From CALFXN01 sp964451935 (GTDB taxonomy: Bacteria > Synergistota > Synergistia > Synergistales > Aminobacteriaceae): a DNA stretch of 18,928 bases. The position numbers and the translations under genes are program-made. Position 1 is the stretch's first letter; every line of letters starts with the position of its first letter. The DNA lies in contig CAYVKE010000057.1 in the NCBI GenBank assembly GCA_964451935.1, positions 1 through 18,928 on the forward strand. The letters are read 5' to 3'. The notes beneath the pieces are model-generated. The model had not been told where the DNA came from, ran no database searches, and was given only the letters and a program-made list of their open reading frames with translations. Below, piece after piece: positions 1 through 6,369 of this stretch.

Positions 1-59
1 CGCGTCACGACTCAGTTGCGGAAAGTCGTGGAAGGGCGGTAACGGGGAAAGACCATACG

Positions 60-75
60 GGCCGCGCCTGCGGCC
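60..75 (+). other. Small hairpin just upstream of the macrodomain gene
   Basis: A perfect 6-bp stem (GGCCGC / GCGGCC) with a 4-base loop ends one base before the purine-rich ribosome binding site GGAAAGGAG. It could sit in the leader of the macrodomain/HepT message, or be the end of a terminator of a gene to the left. No U-run follows, and in GC-rich DNA such a stem can be chance. I saw no gene or clear promoter in positions 1-87. Confidence 0.25.
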
Positions 76-87
76 GGAAAGGAGCGT

Positions 88-609
88 GTGACGGGAATGA
101 GCATCCGGGCGATCAGGGCGGATATCACGACGCTGCGGGTCGACGCAATCGTCAACGCGGCGAATTCGACGCTTCTCGGGGGAGGCGGGGTGGACGGCGC
201 GATACACCGGGCCGCCGGGCCGGAACTCCTCCGGGAATGCAGGCTCCTCGGCGGCTGCAAAACCGGCTACGCGAAGGCGACGAAGGGGTATCGCCTCCCC
301 GCGAAGCACGTCATCCACACGGTGGGCCCCGTGTGGCGCGGCGGAGACAAGGGAGAAGCGGAGCTTCTCGCCTCCTGCTATCGCCGCTCGCTCGAAATCG
401 CGCGCGACCTGGGGTGCGCGAGCGTCGCCTTCCCGTGCATCAGTACGGGCGTCTACGGCTATCCGTTCGGCGAAGCGGCGCGGATAGCCGTAGATACGGT
501 GCGCGCCGCGCTCGAAGCGTCTCTCGAAGACATCGACGTCACCTTCTGCTGCTTCTCCGAAAGCGACCTCGCCGAGTACGAGGAGCTGCTCGGCGAGGGG
601 CCCCGATGA
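88..609 (+). CDS. Macrodomain protein, YmdB-like ADP-ribose/O-acetyl-ADP-ribose hydrolase
   Basis: This 173-residue single-domain protein is a MacroD/YmdB-type macrodomain. Such proteins bind ADP-ribose and hydrolyse O-acetyl-ADP-ribose or remove ADP-ribose from Asp/Glu side chains in the cytoplasm. Visible hallmarks are NAAN at residues 23-26, the glycine-rich catalytic loop GGGVDGAIHRAAG at 32-44 (the Asp near 36 and the Asn before it are the expected catalytic residues), HTVGPVW near 77-83 and the phosphate-binding loop STGVYGYP at 119-126. The size is normal for the family. The start used is GTG at 88, with GGAAAGGAG at 76-84; an ATG at 97 is an equally possible start with a longer spacing. 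The stop codon overlaps the ATG of the next gene (ATGA), so it is translationally coupled to a HepT-like protein. This suggests a role as partner or antidote rather than general housekeeping; that role is an inference. Confidence 0.93.
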   Translation: MTGMSIRAIRADITTLRVDAIVNAANSTLLGGGGVDGAIHRAAGPELLRECRLLGGCKTGYAKATKGYRLPAKHVIHTVGPVWRGGDKGEAELLASCYRRSLEIARDLGCASVAFPCISTGVYGYPFGEAARIAVDTVRAALEASLEDIDVTFCCFSESDLAEYEELLGEGPR

Positions 610-1022
610 CCGACGACATCATCCTCGGCAAGAAGGATCGTATCGACGAGTGCGTGCGGCGAATCCGGACGTATATGGATGGGTTTTCGGATCGGAACTC
701 CATCGATGACCACATCCGGCTCGACGCGTCTGCGTTCAACATCCTTCGGATCATTCAACAGTGCATCGACCTCGCGAACCACGTCGTGAGGGGCAGAAGA
801 CTCGGGATTCCGAGGGAAAGCCGGGAATCCTTCTTCTTGCTGATGAAGGAGGGGCTCATCCCGAAAGAGCTTTTGCAGTCTCTCGTGGCCATGCTCGACT
901 TTCGCCGCACGGTCCTCCATTCGAGCGAGGGGCCCGACGCCGAAACCATCAACGATATCATCGAACACAGGCTCGACGACGTTGTCGCGTTCACGGTGCG
1001 CCTTTTTCCTGCTCAACCGTGA
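606..1022 (+). CDS. HepT-like (DUF86) RNase-toxin family protein
   Basis: This 138-residue alpha-helical protein matches the HepT/DUF86 family, the RNase toxins of type VII HepT-MntA toxin-antitoxin systems. The helical core with IIQQCIDLANHVV around residues 49-61, the LGIP segment at 66-69 and the C-terminal IIEHRLDDVVAF around 118-129 are typical. The family's catalytic R-X4-H-X-Y motif is seen as FRRTVLHSS at 99-107: Arg100 and His105 are kept, but the Tyr position is Ser107. In studied systems that Tyr is AMPylated by the MntA nucleotidyltransferase antitoxin. No nucleotidyltransferase gene lies beside it; the coupled upstream gene is a macrodomain. ATG at 606 lies in the overlap ATGA with the macrodomain stop, which fixes the start, because the longer open frame upstream is only the shadow of the macrodomain gene. 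Family is confident; whether it is an active toxin is uncertain. Confidence 0.88.
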   Translation: MTDDIILGKKDRIDECVRRIRTYMDGFSDRNSIDDHIRLDASAFNILRIIQQCIDLANHVVRGRRLGIPRESRESFFLLMKEGLIPKELLQSLVAMLDFRRTVLHSSEGPDAETINDIIEHRLDDVVAFTVRLFPAQP

Positions 1023-1028
1023 TGGCGG

Positions 1029-1055
1029 GCGAGTGCGACCACCGGTTGCACTCGC
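1029..1055. terminator. Hairpin between convergent HepT-like and endonuclease genes
   Basis: Two 12-base arms (1029-1040 and 1044-1055) can pair with a 3-base loop; eleven pairs are Watson-Crick and one is G-T. It starts 6 bases after the HepT-like stop and lies in the only gap between two convergent genes (end at 1022 on plus, end at 1103 on minus). There is no clear U-tract on either side, so its efficiency as an intrinsic terminator is uncertain. Confidence 0.45.
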
Positions 1056-1067
1056 GAGGGTCCGCCC

Positions 1068-1076
1068 CGGCGCCAT
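1068..1076 (+). repeat. Left copy of 9-bp direct repeat CGGCGCCAT flanking the R-M cassette
   Basis: The nonamer CGGCGCCAT occurs here and again at 3883-3891, bracketing the lower-GC restriction-modification cassette on both sides. After the nonamer both copies continue with a short CAGG at a one-base offset. It may be a target duplication or recombination scar, or chance. Confidence 0.35.
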
Positions 1077-1102
1077 GACAGGCCGGCGACGGCGGTTGTC
1101 GC

Positions 1103-2060
1103 TCAGCCTGTGTAGGGGCCGAGAAACCGCTCTCCGTTGAAGTGGATCAAATGGGAAGGCGCGTCAGCCACCCAGACCTCAGTTTCCCAAGCGATTTCCC
1201 CGAGATATCGGCCCATTAGGGAACGGTTCGGAAAGGCGGTGACGTACACAAGGCCGGCTTTGGAATTGACGAAAAGCTGCGAAAGCTCTGCGTGCCTTTT
1301 AGCGTCCACAGGGCCGTGGCTGGTGACGGATTCAACGAGCAACAGCCAGTTTCTTTTCGGGCAGAACAGAACGACATCAGGCATTTTCCCGTGAGAATCG
1401 ACGTTGACGCCGAGATCGGAAAGCAACGGCGCGTCGAAGTATCCCCATTTGTCGCCGGTGTCGCCTGCATAGACCAATACGCCTCCGGGGACGAATCGAG
1501 GTCCGAATTCCTCGATGATGTCTCGTATCAGTTCGCTGTGCTCGCCGGGGCTGAGGGTGATCTCCTTGCCCCCGGCTATGTTCACGGGAATCCGACTTTG
1601 TTCCCGTTCCATCGCGTAACGCGCCGCAAGAGTTTCGTGGTCGGCAAGGTAGGCAGAAAGGTTGTCGCGCCACGCCGGAGCACCGAAGGAACGAAGCAAC
1701 TCCAGAACGGCATCCTCGATCTGGTAGACGGCGCCGGGGCTGTTGACGGGGCGGTCGGGTTTGTCCGGATTGTAGCGTGCGATTCCCGCATCCACGAACT
1801 GATGCATCGTTTGCCGTCTGAAGGTTTCCCGGGTATTCGGAGCGTAGTCCTTTTTATAGTGTCGGCGCGCCCAATCCATAATGGGCGTTATCCCCATCAG
1901 CGGTTTTTCCGACGCCTTCCACTTCTTGCCGGGCGTGAGATTCAGCAAGGCAAGAAGGCACAGAGCGGAGCGCTCGTTTTGCTGCGCTCCCCGGCATGCC
2001 GAGCGCAGACAGGATATCGATCGCGTCGCTGATATGCTTCCGGTTGTTGGTCCGGTTCAT
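1103..2060 (-). pseudogene. BsuBI/PstI-family type II restriction endonuclease, frameshifted
   Basis: The C-terminal 281 residues (1103-1948) are clearly a BsuBI/PstI restriction endonuclease, expected to cut CTGCAG. Landmarks are YAPNTRETFRRQTMHQF near the N-terminus, RPVNSP, YAGDTGDKWGYFDAPLL, then PD at about residue 227 and LLLVESVTSHGPVDAKR around 239-255, which carries the nuclease core. The ATG at 2060 opens a second frame (MNRTNNRKH... LGMPG) that carries the expected N-terminus but leaves the family pattern after 24 residues. Removing one C from the C-run at 1989-1992 joins the two as LGMPGAQQNERSALCLL, giving about 318 residues, close to PstI (326) and BsuBI (316). So either the gene is broken, it is a sequencing or assembly error, or it is slip-prone. 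The ATG overlaps the methyltransferase stop (ATGA), so it is the last gene of the cassette. Confidence 0.85.
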
Positions 2061-3595
2061 TCCGAAATTTTCTCCATTTTTTCGTCGATCATATCCTGAG
2101 TCAATTCCCTCTGCTTCATCGCCCACTCTCCAAGTTCAATGAGCGCCTTGCGGCTCGGGTACTTCAAAAGTCTCAGATCCGTCGCATTGACTTGCGTGTG
2201 GCCGCTGAACCGCCGGAAAGCATCATCGACGGCCGTCGAGTTGAGATAGACGGAAAGCCCCCGTGCAAGCTCCTCCTGTAACGGCTCTTTATTGCTATGG
2301 AAAATGTTCAGATGATTTTCAAAACCAAGTTTCTCCGTTGCACCGAACACGGCAGGGTCAACGATGCTTGCTATGATCCTCCGTCTCTCTTCTTTTGAAG
2401 AAAAACGGCGCACCACGGTATAGAAACCATTCGGATACAGCCACTTCTGCGTGTCGTTGTTGCATGAAATCGCATTTGGTTTCTTCCCGCCTTCGATGGG
2501 CCACTGTATGATCTGCCCCTTGAAATGACACGGGTACAACAACGGCGCCGTTCCGTTTTCAGGCATGGCCTTCAACTGTTCCTTCATTCGAAAATCAACG
2601 ACCGGTCCGGTTGAAACCTGCAGTCCGATCTCGGAAAGCGCGTGTCGGAATACGTCCGCGTCGTCCGGGACGTCGGCTTCCGGCGATGTCGGGATATGAA
2701 TGAAACGTTCGGTATCGTCCTTCCGGACAATGCGTCTGAACGAATAATCCGAAATGGAGATGTCTGAGAATGTGTCATCGGTAGAAGTCGAGATGGTCAC
2801 GTCTTGTTGCCGACCGTCTTTTTCCAGCACCAGAATGATGTTCTCCTGCAGAACCTTGTCTTCCTTGAATGCCTTGTTTCTGGAGCCGAACAGGTGGATT
2901 CGCCGAAGCGCCGCGCGCTCCAGCATGAATTCCCGAAAGGGCCGATAGTACGGACCATTGCAGAAGCTTCTGGGAATGATTGCAACCAGATATCCCCCTG
3001 TTTCCATGAGGAGCAGGGACAAGGCGACAAAGGCCGAATACATGTTGACCGTTTCGATTCCGGCGGTGCGAAGGGCAGCCCGATGGCGCGATGCGCAGGA
3101 AATCTTCTTATACGGCGGATTCATAATGCAGTGCGTATATGTATTCACCGTCTCAGGCCAGAGACTATTGACCGAGGACACCTCCCGTGACGCCTCGATT
3201 ATGAAATCATCATCGAAAACGCGCCATGCCAACGAACCGTCGCTTTTCGCCGCGGTCGTTTCGCACAGTGCGAGATTCTTCTCCAGGTAGAATCGCATGA
3301 CCGGATCTATTTCATAGGCGTCCACGTCAATATGACAGCCGATGTGACTCGTGCAGATGTGTTCGACAAAGGCGGATGTCAGACTGCCGACACCCGCTCC
3401 GGGGTCCAACAGCCTGATGTTTTGAGTGGACGGGATGGGAAACAACGAAGCCATAAACGAAGCGACTGCGGCTGGAGTCATGTATTGGCCGAATGCGCTC
3501 TTTGTTTCCACCTTGATCTTTCCGTTTGCGACCTTTCTTGAAGCATCCGCCCGGGACAGAAGGCTCAACGGTTCTTTCAGCAAAACGTCAGGCAT
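2057..3595 (-). CDS. N6-adenine DNA methyltransferase, M.PstI/M.BsuBI-like
   Basis: This 512-residue enzyme is a gamma-class N6-adenine methyltransferase that would protect host CTGCAG sites. Motifs in order are GQYMTP (36-41, motif X), LLDPGAGVGSLT (62-73, motif I, AdoMet binding), DAYEID (92-97, motif II) and NPPY (159-162, motif IV, catalytic). The C-terminal half is the target-recognition part. The length agrees with M.PstI and M.BsuBI (about 500 residues). The assignment is strengthened by the downstream BsuBI/PstI endonuclease, whose ATG overlaps this stop. The start ATG at 3595 lies inside the end of the helix-turn-helix gene (8-base overlap), so the three genes form one message. Base composition is visibly more AT-rich than the flanking genes, consistent with transfer. 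If the endonuclease is really broken, this gene remains as an orphan methyltransferase. Confidence 0.93.
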   Translation of the reverse strand: MPDVLLKEPLSLLSRADASRKVANGKIKVETKSAFGQYMTPAAVASFMASLFPIPSTQNIRLLDPGAGVGSLTSAFVEHICTSHIGCHIDVDAYEIDPVMRFYLEKNLALCETTAAKSDGSLAWRVFDDDFIIEASREVSSVNSLWPETVNTYTHCIMNPPYKKISCASRHRAALRTAGIETVNMYSAFVALSLLLMETGGYLVAIIPRSFCNGPYYRPFREFMLERAALRRIHLFGSRNKAFKEDKVLQENIILVLEKDGRQQDVTISTSTDDTFSDISISDYSFRRIVRKDDTERFIHIPTSPEADVPDDADVFRHALSEIGLQVSTGPVVDFRMKEQLKAMPENGTAPLLYPCHFKGQIIQWPIEGGKKPNAISCNNDTQKWLYPNGFYTVVRRFSSKEERRRIIASIVDPAVFGATEKLGFENHLNIFHSNKEPLQEELARGLSVYLNSTAVDDAFRRFSGHTQVNATDLRLLKYPSRKALIELGEWAMKQRELTQDMIDEKMEKISE

Positions 3596-3800
3596 GCTGA
3601 GCCCCGGCTTTCCGTTTGTCCGGCGTGTTCATTTTTTCGTTCATCCACGCGTTGATCCGGTCCCGGTCAAACCTCCACTGGGTTCCGATTTTGGAACCGG
3701 GCAGCTCGCCCTTTTGGGCCATCTGATAGAGCTTGCTGCTACTGATCTTCAGATAGCCGGAAAGCTCCGTAATGGTCAGCCATTTGTCTTGTGGTTCCAT
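3588..3800 (-). CDS. Small excisionase-like helix-turn-helix protein of the R-M cassette
   Basis: This 70-residue protein is an excisionase/MerR-like winged helix (HTH_17 type): LTITELSGYLKISSSKLYQM at about residues 8-27 is the helix-turn-helix, followed by the wing GSKIGTQWRF and RDRINAWM. I chose the ATG at 3800 because AAAGGTGA lies 5 bases upstream. The in-frame ATG at 3836 has no ribosome binding site and would sit at the predicted transcription start. Being first in the cassette and overlapping the methyltransferase by 8 bases, it could act like a controller protein, or be a leftover mobility factor. Its DNA target is unknown. Confidence 0.8.
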   Translation of the reverse strand: MEPQDKWLTITELSGYLKISSSKLYQMAQKGELPGSKIGTQWRFDRDRINAWMNEKMNTPDKRKAGAQHA

Positions 3801-3844
3801 CTCAGTCACCTTTTTTTGTATTCCATCGTAAAACATGATAACAC

Positions 3845-3873
3845 AAGATAGCGAATGACAATCAGGTTTTCAA
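3845..3873 (-). promoter_or_regulatory. Sigma70-like promoter of the R-M cassette
   Basis: On the minus strand a -35 box TTGAAA (3868-3873) and a -10 box TATCTT (3845-3850) are separated by exactly 17 bases. Transcription would start near 3838, leaving a leader of about 38 bases before the helix-turn-helix gene at 3800. This is prediction by consensus only. Confidence 0.6.
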
Positions 3874-3882
3874 GCCAAATCT

Positions 3883-3891
3883 CGGCGCCAT
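3883..3891 (+). repeat. Right copy of 9-bp direct repeat CGGCGCCAT flanking the R-M cassette
   Basis: This is the second copy of the nonamer found at 1068-1076. It lies just upstream of the cassette promoter and before the high-GC operon terminator, at the visible change in base composition. Confidence 0.35.
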
Positions 3892-3934
3892 TCAGGAAGA
3901 ATTCGCTCCGGGGCAGACCAATTTCGACAAGCGA

Positions 3935-3963
3935 CGAGGCCGCCCCGGAAAGGGGCGGCCTCG
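3935..3963 (-). terminator. Intrinsic-terminator-like hairpin at the end of the catabolic operon
   Basis: A perfect 12-bp GC-rich stem (3935-3946 with 3952-3963, loop GGAAA on the plus strand) lies 25 bases past the stop of the C45-family gene, the last gene of the long minus-strand operon. The bases after it on the minus strand are only moderately T-rich (TCGCTTGTCG), so it is a good but not ideal intrinsic terminator. Confidence 0.65.
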
Positions 3964-3988
3964 CCTCGTTCCCTCGTCCTTCGGAGAA

Positions 3989-5371
3989 TTACTTGTTCAT
4001 CGTCAGAACCAGGTTCACCATCCTGAGGAAGTAGTCGTTGAAGTCCTTCGTCGCGTCCTCGCCCTTCTCGACCTTCGGACGGACGGCGTAGATGAAGCGC
4101 CGCCACTCGTCGTTGACGCCGGCCTCGTAGAACTCGCTGTAGCGGAAGGCGTCCTTCTGCGTCTGATAGACCGCGCCGTCCATGAGCGCCTTGGGCGTGG
4201 CGTTCGCCCCCATCAGGAACGGGATGGAGTAGCCGTAGGCGGGAAGCGTCACGAAGATGGTCGTGAGCTTGTCGGGGTGCTTCGGGTCGATCAGGAAGGT
4301 CGAGCTGGACTGCGCGCGCGGAAGGTTCCAGATCGCGGGGTGTTTGGAGACCTTCGGCGAGTTCACGAGTTCGACCGTGATCTTGCCGTAGTTGTCGATG
4401 AGCGCGTCCTCCGGGGAGCCGTAGTCGTTCTCGCGAAGGATCGTGAACGCGATGCCCTTGTAGGTCTTGTCGCCCTTCACGAGCGACGGGTCCATGTTCT
4501 CCTCGACGATTTTGTAGCAGTTGTCGGCGATCTGAAGCACCTTGCCCCTCGCGTCGGCGAAGAGGTAGTTCGTGCCCCACTTGCCGCTCGCGATGTACCC
4601 CTTCTCGACGAAGGAGTGCAGCACGGCCTTGGCCTCGTCGACGTTCGAGCAGTGCTCGGCGATGTAGCGCGGGACGTAGTGGTTCATGAAGCCGTCGTAC
4701 TTCGGAGGCTTGACGTCGGGCGTCTCGCCCTTGTACGGCTCGACGTACCATTCGTTGGGCTGCCACTGCGACGGGACGTCCGCCGCTCCCGCGAGGCCCT
4801 TCTCGTTGACGAAGAACGACACGCCCGTGTCGGCCGTTCCCATCTCGCCGAAGAACTTGAAGGGCTTCTTGCCGGCGGGCGTCGTGTCGGTGATTTTCTT
4901 GAGGTAGCCGGCCTGGAGGTCCGGGGCGGTCTCGCGCGTCTTGTGGAAGATGATCTGTCCGTTCTTCGTGGCGGGCGGCGTGACGGCGAACGACGTGCAG
5001 CCGACGCCCTTGTAGAGCAGCGCGAGGTCGCGGTACCGCCCGAACGTGAAGGCGATGTAGAGTTCGCGGTCGATCTTCACGGTGTCGGCGATCGCGTTGA
5101 GTTCGTCGATCCAGTAGGGGCAGTCGATCTTGCCCGACAGCTCGATCGAGAGCTTCGCGAAATTCCGGAGTTCCTTTTCCTTGTCCTTGGCGCGATCGAG
5201 GAACGCGGTGTACGCCTTCAGGATCGACTCCTTGTTCACCTCGCCCCACATCTTCCCGACCTCGACGGCGCTTCCCTCGAGAACCAGGACGTCCTTCGCG
5301 GGTTCCGCCGCGAAGGACGCGGAGCCGAAACAAACCGCGAGAAGCAGCGACGCAACGATCAAGCGTTTCAT
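3989..5371 (-). CDS. Exported C45-family autoproteolytic acyltransferase/hydrolase
   Basis: This 460-residue protein belongs to peptidase family C45 (penicillin acyl-CoA:6-APA acyltransferase-like Ntn hydrolases), which cut or transfer acyl groups on amides. The nucleophile is seen in VGCTSFAV, with Cys125 after Gly124: family members self-cleave at this Gly-Cys bond to expose an N-terminal Cys. A Sec signal peptide is clear (MKRL, then a hydrophobic run to about residue 20, with cleavage after SFA or SFAA), so it acts outside the cytoplasmic membrane. Cys14 is preceded by Val and does not make a lipobox. The start at 5371 has GGGAGG upstream. It is the last gene of the operon, 82 bases after the lyase stop. 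A role in releasing the transported acid from an acylated or amide precursor is an inference; the true substrate is unknown. Confidence 0.85.
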   Translation of the reverse strand: MKRLIVASLLLAVCFGSASFAAEPAKDVLVLEGSAVEVGKMWGEVNKESILKAYTAFLDRAKDKEKELRNFAKLSIELSGKIDCPYWIDELNAIADTVKIDRELYIAFTFGRYRDLALLYKGVGCTSFAVTPPATKNGQIIFHKTRETAPDLQAGYLKKITDTTPAGKKPFKFFGEMGTADTGVSFFVNEKGLAGAADVPSQWQPNEWYVEPYKGETPDVKPPKYDGFMNHYVPRYIAEHCSNVDEAKAVLHSFVEKGYIASGKWGTNYLFADARGKVLQIADNCYKIVEENMDPSLVKGDKTYKGIAFTILRENDYGSPEDALIDNYGKITVELVNSPKVSKHPAIWNLPRAQSSSTFLIDPKHPDKLTTIFVTLPAYGYSIPFLMGANATPKALMDGAVYQTQKDAFRYSEFYEAGVNDEWRRFIYAVRPKVEKGEDATKDFNDYFLRMVNLVLTMNK

Positions 5372-5428
5372 TGCATTCCCTCCCTTTTCGAAAAAATCCG
5401 GATCAGGTCCTGTTGCGCAATGCTTTCG

Positions 5429-5440
5429 GGAACGCGTTCC
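5429..5440. promoter_or_regulatory. Perfect 12-bp palindrome GGAACGCGTTCC before the C45 gene
   Basis: The gap between the lyase and the C45 gene holds an exact palindrome, GGAA-N4-TTCC, centred on ACGCGT. It could be a protein-binding site or a short RNA hairpin. Its GGAA/TTCC arms resemble an NrpR half-site pair but the spacing is 4, not 6. No clear promoter was seen beside it. Confidence 0.35.
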
Positions 5441-5453
5441 TTTCGACTGCGTC

Positions 5454-6344
5454 TTACTCGATGAATGTCGGCAGATACCTCCTCTCGAGGTCCCGGAACG
5501 TGTCGAAGCCGACGAGGCTCTTGAACTCCGCGAACGGCACGACGAGGTCGGTTCGTCCCTCCGCGATCCGGTCGCCCTTGATCGCGTCCAGATAGTCGCG
5601 CATTCCGCGGACGGCCGCGAAGAGCGGGCCGACGGGGATGCTCACGCGTGCGACGCCGAGCTTCCGGAGCGTGTCGATGGAGACGAGCGGCGTCTTGCCT
5701 CCGACGACGGCGTCCATGAGGTTGACGCTGACGGGAGCCTTGATTTCCCTGACGATCTGTTCGATCTGTTCGACGGAGCGCGGGGCCTCGACGAAGATGA
5801 GGTCGGCCCCCGCTTCGGCGTAGGCGTTCCCGCGCCGGATCGCCTCGTCGACGCCCGCGACGGCGATGGCGTCGGTCCGGGCGTTGATGACGAAGTCCGG
5901 GTCGATCCCGTTGCGCGCTTCGGTGCAGGCTTTGATCTTCAGGACCATTTCCTCGAGCGGGATGATCTGCTTGCCTTCGAGGTGTCCGCACCGCTTGGGG
6001 AACACCTGATCCTCGATGTTCATTCCGGCCGCGCCGGCCCGGATGAACTCCCGCGTGACGTACATCGCGTTGATGCTGTTGCCGTACCCGGTGTCCGCGT
6101 CGGCCATGACGGGGACGTTCACGGCGTCGACGATGTTCTTCGTGAAGTGGACGACGTCGCTGAACCCGATGAAGGCCATGTCCGGAAGTCCGAGGTACGA
6201 GGCCGAGAGCCCGAACCCGCTCACCTGGAGCGCCTTGAAGCCGCTCTGTTCGATGAGTTTGGCCGATATGACGTCGTGCGCGCCGGGGCAGACGAGCGCG
6301 TTTCGTTCGAGGATGTATTTTCTGAGGAGCGAAGTCTTTTTCAT
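5454..6344 (-). CDS. Isocitrate lyase/PEP mutase superfamily C-C lyase (methylisocitrate or 2,3-dimethylmalate lyase-like)
   Basis: This 296-residue TIM-barrel enzyme belongs to the isocitrate lyase/PEP mutase superfamily. DADTGYG (82-88) and EDQ (111-113) supply metal-binding acids, KRCGH (117-121) carries the catalytic Cys119 typical of true lyases rather than phosphonate mutases, and NARTDA (154-159) follows. Lyases of this kind split 2-methylisocitrate to pyruvate plus succinate, or 2,3-dimethylmalate to pyruvate plus propionate; sequence alone does not separate them. The start ATG at 6344 has GGAGGT 8 bases upstream, and 25 bases separate it from the permease stop. Together with the LeuCD-like hydratase in the same operon it makes a hydrate-then-cleave pair, as in the 2-methylcitrate cycle or the end of anaerobic nicotinate degradation. 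It is probably the carbon-carbon cleavage step of this pathway. The gene name prpB is not assigned, because the substrate is uncertain. Confidence 0.88.
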   Translation of the reverse strand: MKKTSLLRKYILERNALVCPGAHDVISAKLIEQSGFKALQVSGFGLSASYLGLPDMAFIGFSDVVHFTKNIVDAVNVPVMADADTGYGNSINAMYVTREFIRAGAAGMNIEDQVFPKRCGHLEGKQIIPLEEMVLKIKACTEARNGIDPDFVINARTDAIAVAGVDEAIRRGNAYAEAGADLIFVEAPRSVEQIEQIVREIKAPVSVNLMDAVVGGKTPLVSIDTLRKLGVARVSIPVGPLFAAVRGMRDYLDAIKGDRIAEGRTDLVVPFAEFKSLVGFDTFRDLERRYLPTFIE

Positions 6345-6369
6345 TCGCGATGACCTCCGCTGAATGGGG

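Noticed and set aside
237..605. Upstream part of the long plus-strand frame that contains the HepT-like gene
   Set aside because: It is an Arg-rich shadow of the macrodomain gene; the HepT homology starts at ATG 606 in the ATGA overlap.
3801..3836. Earlier ATG (3836) for the small helix-turn-helix protein
   Set aside because: No ribosome binding site is present and the predicted transcription start is near 3838; ATG at 3800 has a proper site.
5318..5371. Lipoprotein signal in the C45 protein (Cys14)
   Set aside because: The residue before Cys is Val, which does not fit a lipobox; a normal Sec cleavage near residue 20-22 is better.
4277..5464. Long plus-strand open frame opposite the C45 gene
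   Set aside because: Its translation is an Arg/Asp/Glu/Val-rich shadow typical of high-GC antisense frames, with no ribosome binding site or family match; the minus-strand gene has a signal peptide and family motifs.
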